Shown here: piece after piece, positions 23,221 to 32,375 of the stretch | Position numbering within the stretch: the stretch's first letter is position 1 | Layout of the letters: each line of letters opens with the position of its first letter | Assembly (NCBI GenBank): GCA_963920635.1 | Contig: OY987302.1 | Coordinates: 40,985,500 to 41,049,499 of the forward strand | Direction of reading: 5' to 3' | Origin: Pseudeuparius sepicola | Lineage: Eukaryota; Arthropoda; Insecta; Coleoptera; Anthribidae | DNA: 64,000 nucleotides | Program-made: the position numbers and the translations under genes | The notes under the pieces: generated by a model | What the model was told of the DNA's origin: nothing | Database searches by the model: none | Seen by the model: the letters and a program-made list of their open reading frames with translations, nothing else

Positions 23221-23239
23221 TATAGAAAGGTTTCTTATT

Positions 23240-23702
23240 TTTTATTGAATAGTAGCAAGATGAAGGCAGGGCGCACTTATCTTCTTCAATTATTAATTAC
23301 CTGTTCCCATTTAGGTTGTTTTCGGGTTGGGGGCGAAAATACCAACTTTCATTGAGCCGAGTAGCCGGATCGCAGATCAGAAATTATGCTGATTCTTATT
23401 TTGTCAAAAGGGGATTTTTGGATTTCTACCTGTCGGTAGCGAAATTACTTGTCTGTCCTGGGAAAATAATTCCTAATCATATTAGTTGCCTACTATATCT
23501 ATATAGAGGTCTGCGCCTATACCTACAAACTAATTATTAAGTTATAAATTTTGTTATACACTTTTGCACATATATTATATGAAAAAAGCAAACATAATTT
23601 CTAAATAAGGTGCTCAGATAAACTCTCATAAATATAAATTCGAATTACATTTCTTAACTTCCAATTACTTACTATATTGTGTTTTCTTATAGTTACATTT
23701 AT
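23240..23702. other. No gene recognised
   Basis: Only a short open frame (23316-23540) with no recognisable domain. Confidence 0.3.
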
Positions 23703-23706
23703 ATAT

Positions 23707-24407
23707 TGTCACACTACTAGCTTTTCACACTGGCGTCTCCACCACGAGTCACACTAGCCGTGTGTGCCGGAGGGTTGGACTGACCCTCACGGCTTGCCGG
23801 GATCACTGGGAGGGGTCGCTGCCGCTGACGAAGCGCAATCCAAAGAAATACAGGTATATATACACGAAAACAACTTGTATTATCCCAAACTCACATAGAC
23901 GTTTGTAACAGCATCTTGGCTGCTTGGGAGACGCGGAGCGGAGCTGTGGACCAGCGGGACCGTGACTAACCGCGTGGAACCTAGGAGCGAAGGTTCCCTG
24001 GCTCGCGACCGCGGAGACCGATCTCCAACAACCGGGTGATCACCTTGGCAGGACCCCCGGAGGAATCCGCCGTCAACACCCTCACAGTCTAGTCACAACA
24101 CAAATTTGCTGAAAAGCAGGACCCTGTGCCCGATTCGACCACTTGGGGGTGGTTTAGTGGCTGCTGAAAAGCTGGATCCACTGATATGCCCAACTGAGCT
24201 GTACTTATACCCGCAAATTCTGCTGAATCGGCGGGTGGACTTTAATCTAATTCTTGTTTAACTTATTGACTCATCCTCGTATTTACATTATTGACTGTCC
24301 CTCGTACTCATTAAATTGTTATTGTTATCTTTACTTTTGTTTTTGTTAGGTAGAAGTTGGTTTGAATAATTCGGTCATACTGGTCCACAGATGTCACTTT
24401 GGTGACA
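23707..24407. mobile_element. Solo LTR with 4-bp target duplication
   Basis: Begins TGTCACAC and ends GGTGACA (TG...CA with inverted TGTCAC/GTGACA). It is flanked by ATAT at 23703-23706 and 24408-24411. It is 701 bp, GC-richer than the surrounding DNA and has no long frame. The features fit a solo LTR left by recombination between two LTRs. ATAT-type targets are usual for insect Ty3/gypsy errantivirus relatives. It is not similar to the 412-bp LTRs at 36250 and 44515. Confidence 0.65.
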
Positions 24408-24828
24408 ATATTTACAAAGTGATACAGTAGAATAGAATAGAATATGTTTTCCATACTATAGAATTACATCGTTTTCGGTTAGCCATTTCGTTAATATGTG
24501 TTTAAAATTGATTTGGTTTATTATATTTTTTAGATCTAATGATAATAAGTTTTATAGTTTTTGGCAATTCAAAATGAAGTTTTGTTGCTTTATGTATGCC
24601 ATGGATTTTGGTCGTTTTGCATGATATTGTAGACGGACACTCCTAAATATACATGATGCTCGATTTTTAAAGAAGAGTTCGTTTGGTTTTACAGTTGCAC
24701 GTTATACAACACAACAGAAAAGTTTATAAATATAGATAGGTAGGTATCTTTCTCGATCTCTTAAAAAAACTATTTTCGTTGCGGAACATTTCTTTTTTGT
24801 TTAAGCACAAGCGATCGGTGATCATTTC

Positions 24829-25119
24829 ACTCCTTCCTAGTGAAGAACTGTGCGTTGTGCGTCCAAGAATAGGCGGTCGTTGGCACTGGCGGGTGGCAGT
24901 CGAGCTGGCCGCCGCTCTCGGCCGTAGCCGGCCGGCGGTACTGCACCACCCAGTGGCCCATCTAGACTTATTGGTGCCTGAGGTTAATAGACTTTTGCGC
25001 TCTGCCCCCTTGACAACGAGCGCTTTGCTCCATCGGAGGATAGTACCCGGAACCTCGTCATTATTAGAAGACTTCATCTTAAGGATGCATAAAGGAAGAA
25101 TACCCGTGATAGTATCTGC
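24829..25119 (-). other. Candidate host exon (GC-rich), unidentified
   Basis: On the minus strand a good 3' splice site (TTTCTGTTTGCAG) ends at about 25120. The sequence after it is GC-rich and open. Two frames are readable. One runs from ATG 25077 for 117 residues and reads on past the proposed exon end. Another starts MGHWVVQYRRP near 24960 and contains GGQLDCHPPVPTTAYSW, a Cys-to-Trp spacing seen in immunoglobulin-like domains. It could be an exon of a surface protein, but the short length and lack of a convincing donor keep this weak. Confidence 0.25.
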
Positions 25120-25120
25120 A

Positions 25121-27138
25121 AACAGAAATATAACATTGTATTAGTTAAAAATCGGCTAAAATATAAATCAGTAAAATTTTAGGACAAATTGAGGGACAAC
25201 AAGGGACAAATTATAGCATAATGGGAACGCCTCTTCCAAAGTTAAGTAAAACATATGAAGATGAAATTATTATTAAACCAGCAACATTTTTATGAGGCAT
25301 GTATTAAATTATGTCATCTTGGTTCATAGTTGCTCCAATTCTCAAATTGGCCATTCTTAATGAATCACTTAAGCAGTTCTCATATTTTTTATTTATTTTT
25401 GACATAGTTTTACAGGATTTCGATCAAAAATAAAAAAAATCTAATTCCAAGCACATTTTGTCGCGACGAAATTTTCACGGGCACGAGTGCACCAGTTATT
25501 TCACTTAATTTAGTCTTTTTCCCGTGGGCTGTGTGTGAAATGTTGCATACATAACATATAAACAAACACGCCTACTTTAACCTGATTGGTTACTGAACTG
25601 AAACGAATGGCATATATCGAGGCTTGACTTACATAACAATATGCAACACGATAATATTGGATGATCTACCTGCGCAGGTAACAATCTGTTATTTCTTCAA
25701 CAATTTTAGTTTATTTTGGGGTTACTTGTTTTTCAAAATAGCTAAACTAAAACTCAACCTCCCACCAAAAATCTCACATGATGCTAAGTAAGGACTATTA
25801 TGTTAAATGCCGTTACACTCCTAAAGCGAGTATTTCAATTCCAATTAGCATAATAGCATAATATTGTAAAATATATAATATTGTAAAATATATTTAGTTA
25901 TCGTGTCAGGGTCATCTGTACATAGCACACTAAAGTTACAAAGTAAGTGTCAAGAAAACCGGTATAATCCAAAAACCACCTATAGAATTTAGAGGAAGAC
26001 TCACAGCCAGACACCGAACAAAAAGTAAAATTGAGTGTAATCACAGTTATCAAAGCGCATGCGCATGCGCTCGCTGTTAGTGGTGCCGTTTCAATTTTTC
26101 TAAGTATAAAACAAAGGCGGATACATATATATCAAGACATTTGCAAGCGCTTCCATCGTTCAGTTACGGTGATAGCACCTTCTGTGTATGAAATGATAAC
26201 ACGACTTACTATTATCATTTAGATATATGGTCGTTAAGCAAAAAGCACACGAAGAGCTTTCCAGTACCTACTTTGCGTGGAAATGACTCACACAGGGGCC
26301 ATAGAGATGCATAGCTGCAGGATTCACCATTAATCTGTTTCTTTATTCTTAACAGCTCCAATCATGTCTCTTCTGGAGTTATAAACACCGACACAATATC
26401 TGACCATCATATATGGTATATAGCTCTTTCTATATTGTTATAGTTTCAAAATTTAATCCAAAAATTATTACACATTATTAAACATTTTTTAGATCAAAGT
26501 AAGAACAGCTTTTCCTTAAAATTCTTTTTTGTATCTCTAATACATAACGAGTTACAGCGCATTACTTAGCTATATAGGTATATGACAAAAATTCCTCACG
26601 TTGCAGGAGTGGTCTTATAAACATTTTTTAAGCAACAATGAATTAAAAAATATAATGCCCTGTGATGGAATTGATTTCTTTTTGCGACCCCTATAAACGA
26701 AATAAACGATTCAAACTTCGAAGGTTCGGTGTCTTCGGATGTTTTAACTAAAAACAAATGACCACAGTTCTATCCAAAACACAGGATCATATTAAGTAAA
26801 GAGTTGCAAGATTTTCGGTCTATATGTTTAAAATTTTACCAGAATTGTCTTAATTTCTGTTTTTGAGTAAAATTTTCACTCGTTGTGCTCAGAGTAGCTG
26901 ATCGGTATAAAGAGTGAAAATAAAAAAATATTCTCTTTAGGCACTTCAAAGTAAGGTCAGAGTGAAAGTTCTATCTAAATTTAATAAATTCTTGACTAAT
27001 ATTTTAAATAATAATTATTTATTTCAATAAATTAGTACCTACGGACCCATCTAAAAATTTATTTTTGCTTCGAATTCATGTTTCTGTAAACGCTTATGTC
27101 GGGTTTAATATAATTATTTGCTTATGCGGTATTCCTTG
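25121..27138. other. No gene recognised; possible promoter motif near 26055
   Basis: No supportable gene. The only notable feature is the NRF-1/EWG-like motif with downstream TATA-like and TCAGT elements, listed separately. Confidence 0.3.
26055..26166 (+). promoter_or_regulatory. Candidate promoter: tandem NRF-1/EWG-type site, TATA and initiator
   Basis: GCGCATGCGCATGCGC at 26055-26070 is two overlapping copies of the palindromic GCGCATGCGC site bound by NRF-1 (Erect wing in flies). TATAAAA follows at 26105, TATATAT at 26126 and the arthropod initiator TCAGT at 26160. The distance from TATATAT to the initiator (about 36 bp) is slightly long. No downstream gene is evident, so this is tentative. 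Confidence 0.25.
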
Positions 27139-27140
27139 TA

Positions 27141-27628
27141 CAGGGTGTTCCCGTATATTTTGACCCACCCCTAGAGCCTTTATTTTTCGAGTTAGAAAAA
27201 TATTACTTAAATGAAACTTGTAGGGTACCTACCATTTGGTAACAAGGTGTATTATCCCAAAAATAATGGATTGATAGGAATGCTCTTGTCTAAGTTGAAA
27301 TGTTTTTCCATGGCAACCTTGATTAAATATAAAGATCATATTTATCTGCAATTTGGAATATCATGCGAATGCTTAGAGCAAACATATAACATATTTATAT
27401 TGTTGGAATCGGAAAAATGCGTGCAATTCAAAAATCCACAAATATACAGGGTGTTCTATTAAAAAAAGTAAGTTTATATTTTTCCATACATTTGCGACGC
27501 TCATTTGTTTTATCTAGTAACAGATCCTAGCGGTTCAGAAAAAACCCTACAACTTTCATTGAAATAATTTTTTTCTAACTCGAAAAATAAAGGCTCTAGG
27601 GGTGGTCAAAATATACGGGAACACCCTG
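27141..27628. mobile_element. TA-target MITE, CAGGGTGTTCCCG type
   Basis: The left end CAGGGTGTTCCCGTATATTT is mirrored at the right end ...ACGGGAACACCCTG. TA flanks both sides (27139-27140 and 27629-27630). The arms also match through GGCTCTAGGGGTGG and TTTTTCGAGTTAGAAAAA. A second CAGGGTGTTC end lies inside at about 27449, suggesting a nested or duplicated end. A relative begins at 45547. Confidence 0.85.
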
Positions 27629-27630
27629 TA

Positions 27631-28879
27631 CATACATATACGATAAAATAGAAATTCGTTTGAGTATTTCTGGAAATAGAATATCGTGTAAGAGTAAATT
27701 AACTCACTATTGAGCATATTAATTTTATTTAAAGTGAGTGCTTTGTTTAAATCACCCAATTTTTATTATCATATCACTCGAGGTGTACTCAACCTGACGT
27801 AGATTTCTGTCGCAGTAGCAAACAAAACACAAGACTACGCATACAAAATGCCCAAACATATATACCAAAACCAACACGAACTATCACTTCTTATCTCTGT
27901 TTAAAGGAGCTCTTCGAAGATGCCCCATGGTTTAAGTTCACGGCCTCCCTCGATTTCTTCGTGAATCACCAAATGCCCCTACCGGCGCTGTCTCAATAAC
28001 CCAAACACAAAAAAGCTTTAAAACAGCAAAACAATTTAGCAGTAAACAAAAACAAGGAAATATTGCCGAACGCCGAACATTCAAACGCAGGAAGGCAACT
28101 GTCAGGTCGGCCTCATTAGGACGCCTCATTGCCGTACCGATATGACAGTTTCCCGCCGCTTTAGATATTGCGATGGTGTCGCTTCTACCTGTTTCGCAAC
28201 GAAGTAAGGGACCATCTATCAGACCCTGTCAGAACTTGCCTCACAAGAATACAAGAAATCTGTAATAAGACTGTATTTAAAAGCGTGTCGAATGAGGAAT
28301 ATCATAAGTTTGCTGCGCTATATGTCGTTAGTTATAAACAGCCGTCAGCTAGTGTCAGACTGGTCACTGACCAATAAACAATCCTGCTCATAACCGTGAG
28401 ACTGTTTTCTCGCTTAGAAAACCAACAAAAAACAGAAAACGAGCAAAACCGATACCTACCTAGCGTTGTAGGCGTTTAGTTTTGGTAGTGTTACTGGTAG
28501 CAGTTTTCTCCTGTAAATTGATCGCGAAAAAAGCTATTATGCTGCTTGTGATGTGAAGATAGGTAATGCTTGTGCTGAAAATGTTCCGAGTATTATAATG
28601 CTTGCCATTTGTATAGGATCAAGACTGACAACACAGATGAGAGGTAAGTATTTCATAATAATTCTGTACACCTTCAACAATAAGATTGGCAACAGTGCTC
28701 TCCAGTATTCACCTTGGGCGTTCACTTTCAACTGAAAGCGTCGAGTTACTCCGGGGCTAAGGTTCTTTTGCTCCATACATTTTGAACTTCGACAAAGAAC
28801 ATTTTCCCTCAATTTTCATTTTAGTGTGCCTCGCCCACTGTCCGGTTACATTTTTTCCATCCTGACTGAATCACCCGGT
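27631..28879. other. No gene recognised
   Basis: Several short frames without recognisable domains. No bounded repeat identified. Confidence 0.3.
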
Positions 28880-28899
28880 ATAAAATTTTCGGAGTTTGT

Positions 28900-29300
28900 T
28901 ATGCACATCTGCTGTAGCCGCCTGTCTGCGCGGTCACCGCCACGCACCGCCGCCCGTTCGCCTCATTATGCAAAATGGAGTTATTAAGGCGACATTTATC
29001 ATGCGGACGTGCCGTATCGATATCCGCGGCTCGTAAATCCGCCCGCCTCGGACTGCCCCGCGGACAGACAGATACGCGGTACCGGGCCCGGGCCGGCCGA
29101 CGCGTTGTCGCGCATACTCGCGACGCTGTTCCGCGTAGGCGCGCTCGGGCCGTCAAAAAAATCGCCGCTGCCCGTGGCTTACCGGAGAGGCTGGGCCGCG
29201 GCCGGACGAGCGCCTATCATGACCGCAAAATCTGGCAACACGGAATAGGCGGGAAATTGCAATTGTCGGGATTTCGAAAAGTGAAACCTCGAGTGCTGCG
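28900..29300. other. CpG-rich island-like segment
   Basis: A sharply GC- and CG-rich block (for example CCGGGCCCGGGCCGGCCGAC near 29085) in otherwise AT-rich DNA. Overlapping open frames exist on both strands, which is expected from low stop-codon density and is not evidence of coding. It could be the promoter or first exon of a host gene, a GC-rich TE piece, or foreign DNA. No domain is recognised in any frame. Confidence 0.45.
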
Positions 29301-30699
29301 TGTAGTTTGCAGAAGGATCATGTGGAAAACGTGATGTCCTTATTGAACCCTATATTTTATGAGATTAACAGGACTAGGTATGCTCCTTAAAACCGGCAAA
29401 GTCCTTCCTCCCAGCATTTAAATTTGGCGGTATATGTGCTTATAGATACAGAGAGCAGAATTGCCCAATATTAAGTCGATGTGCTAACAATATTAAGCCA
29501 TGCCTTTTCACTGGAACCATTTTCGGTATTCTGCCAATGTGTAACTGCTGTTGAAATATTTCATTGTTCGTTTTTATTACTGAAGGTTATGAGAAATAAA
29601 AAAATATATATCCCTCATCTGCATTATCCGTGTTCTTAGTCTTGATTCTCCTAATAGAGAGTGTTATAAAACTTGAAACATAGTACAACAGTACAAGTAC
29701 AAGTACCAACAGTAGATACATTATTCTGTGAGGAGCATTTTTACAGATTTCTGACACCGTGCGATAGATGGCAGGAAGGTACACAAAAAATACCAATTTA
29801 TTGATAATTCGCCTGCGAATTCGCACGCCTATGTGAGGGCCATTTAAACATATATTTGTTGCTAATTATTTTCTCTGGTGAAGAGACGTTTCAATTTACA
29901 ATAAATTGTACAATTATTTCTGTGTCGTGACGTTCACTATATTAGATGCTAAAGGCTTAATTAGGTAACATAAAAGTCAATAATTAATGCCCGCCTATAA
30001 GTAATTATTACTGTCGTCACCTACTAGCAGAAATCTAAAAAGATAAACTTCTAAAATAATGAAGTACATAATAATCAGGAACGAACCTTTACCTGATATG
30101 CCACTAAAACATCCTTCATTATTTATAATTACAGGTACTAAAAAAAATTTTTCTCCGTCAATATTCTTGGCTTGACATAACCAAAAATCATGTTACCCTA
30201 CACCCTCTAACCCTTTCTAGTAGCTGTAGAAGACGCCGAAGTCTCCTACATCTCACCGCTACTAACTAATATCAAGTGGAATAAATAACACCTAGCCGAT
30301 GGAATCCGTATCTCCGGTAGCTTATATAATTGGTTAAGTGCCTTCGGCGAGCCGTATCAGCGCCCTAATCGACATTTGGGAGCTGGTGGCCCCTATGGAG
30401 CGTTTGCTGGGGCATTGGAGGCTGTTAACGCGAGAACCAATGGACGATAATACAGGTAACAAGAGAAATTGTAGATAATAATAAGCTACCTAAATTCAAA
30501 ATTGTGCCAAGTGGCTAGTAAATGTATAAGAATTGTTGGATGGAATGCGAGCACCCTACGGGATCGCAGTCCATAGTTGGATTGATACTTACAAAACATG
30601 ACTACAGATATAATTTTCATAAGCGAGACCAGGCTGACCCCGGCCATGTCCTTGAGGGTGCGGTGATTTGTAAATGCCCTAGACTAATAACAGTATTGA
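29301..30699. other. No gene recognised; contains a repeat shared with 35205
   Basis: At 30100-30160 the sequence CCACTAAAACATCNTTNATT followed by ACAGGTACTAAAAAA is found again at about 35212-35265. The stretch 30300-30700 may be the decayed 5' part of the LINE that follows. Confidence 0.35.
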
Positions 30700-31629
30700 A
30701 TATGTAACTATTAAATTAGAAAACGGCCTGATCCTATGCGGGGTGTACAATTCCCCGCGCAACATCTTTGGTTTACGTGATTTAGAATACCTGTTTGGGC
30801 AAGGAAATCGGGTGGTGGTAATCGACGACCTTATGTCGCGAAATATGATGAGGAGGGCGACGGAACAGACTAACGCAAACGGAAGGATATTGTGGGAGTA
30901 CGTGTTATGGAGGAAGAGGTCAACCTCCTCCACACAAGTAGTCCCATACACGGTAAATAACATGTCGCTTTCCTATCCAGACGTAGTCATTGTTAAAAAC
31001 GTCGCCGGTTATGATGAGCCGATTTCCGAACCATAATATGTATATGAACTCTGATCACATCCCCGTTGCATTCAACAAGAGAACGGTTTGCGATTACAAA
31101 AATGTTGACTGGCAAACATTTAGGGCTGAATCGAATCTACTCTGGCAAATTTAGAGACGATTATACAACGGGCGCGAGATAAAACAATTAAACTAATAAC
31201 TATAGGAGACGCGAAAATTAAACTCTCAGAGCAGGAGAAAGATTTAGTAGAGAGAAAAAATGTGGCCCGGCGAAAATGGCAACACGTGGCAAGTAACATT
31301 CTACAGCGCAGTGAAGAACTAAAAAACGCGTATACAGGCTTAAACTGGCAGGTTAAATTCATGCTAATGCAGCGAATAAACTTGCAATGGGAGAATATAC
31401 TGAGGGGCCTCTTCGTACGGAATAGGTAACTCCCTATGAAAGGTGAACAAGTTACTTCGGAGAGGTCCTTTGGTCTATCCATCGTTAGGAACTAACAATC
31501 ATGTATATGCACTACACTCAGAGAAAACCGCAGATATTTTGCTGCTTAGAACGAACGGGGACACAATTAGAAATAGAAACCGAGAACATTTTCGCGAACT
31601 TATTGAACGAACAGACAATTGGTATAACC

Positions 31630-31631
<2 letters not shown>

Positions 31632-31685
<54 letters not shown>
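31632..31685. repeat. (GA)27 microsatellite in LINE remnant
   Basis: 54 bp of perfect GA. It explains the apparent Arg-Glu repeat in two open frames here. Confidence 0.95.
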
Positions 31686-31689
<4 letters not shown>

Positions 31690-31957
31690 TTATTTACTTC
31701 CCCGGAAGAGGTTTATCAGATTACTAGATAAGACCTAAAGGACAAAATACGGTCTCGCTCCAGCCTTGACGTCGCTAGAGAGTTTGACAGGGTCTGGCAC
31801 GCCGGATTAATCCGAAAAACACTGAAAAGGGGCGTCCCAAGATATTTTGTGAAATTACTAGCTAGTTACCTCTGGTAGGAAATTAAAAGTAATTTGTGGT
31901 GACGAGAACTCGAATCCCAAGATAATAAGGGCGGGGGTTATCCAGGGTACCGTGCTG

Positions 31958-31977
31958 CCCCCCCCCCCCCCCCCCCC
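31958..31977. repeat. Run of 20 C in the RT motif B region
   Basis: A homopolymer of 20 cytosines lies exactly where the conserved SPVLYN-type residues of RT motif B should be encoded. It is either a true expansion or an assembly or sequencing artefact. Confidence 0.9.
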
Positions 31978-32375
31978 GTCTTATACAATGTACACCGGAG
32001 ACGTACCCCAGTCTCGTGTCGTACAGGTACAAAATAGCCACAAATCCGGAGACGGCCTATATATTAGAGAACAGACACGTCCCGGGAGAGCAAATAAAGC
32101 ACAAGATACACAGATGCCTGCCAGTCTGCTTTGAACCACCTTAGATGTAAATAGTATCTAACTATGTAAATATTAGTAGCTTAAAGTATCTTTTGGTTAG
32201 CAGACCTGGTCTCAGACCAGGCGCACATGCGTACGGCCTCGTCGGGCTGTGCCCTCGCGGGTCTGGGGTCGCCGTTGGGGGATGAGGCTCGTTGGGGTAG
32301 GGGGCGACAACGAGTCCCACCAGCTAAATTCATAGTCATTATATATTCTTGGGTCGTTGCCGAACATAGCTTTAA

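Larger units (their letters stand above)
30700..32130 (+). pseudogene. Decayed non-LTR retrotransposon (LINE), endonuclease and RT remnants
   Basis: Around 30740-30900 the frame reads VYNSPRNIFGLRDLEYLFGQ, then a VVVI-D-DL-SRN block and NANGRILWEYVL. This matches the AP-endonuclease of Jockey/I-type LINEs (GDxN and NxxGxxL motifs). An SDHIPV-like block follows near 31050. Around 31770-31860 the sequence EFDRVWHAGLIRKTLKRGVP belongs to the RT fingers/palm, and GVIQGT...YTGDVPQ near 31935-32010 is RT motif B. Multiple stops and frameshifts are present. A (GA)27 array and a run of 20 C interrupt the reading frame. It is non-functional and its exact ends are unclear. Confidence 0.6.

Noticed and set aside
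24724..25077. 117-residue minus-strand frame as a full gene
   Set aside because: It reads from a GC-rich possible exon into AT-rich intron-like sequence. Kept only as a weak exon candidate.
28975..29334. 119-residue Arg-rich protein
   Set aside because: Overlapping frames are open on both strands because the block is GC-rich. No domain, no splice or start context supporting it.
31443..31731. Proteins with long Arg-Glu repeats
   Set aside because: Translation of the (GA)27 microsatellite.
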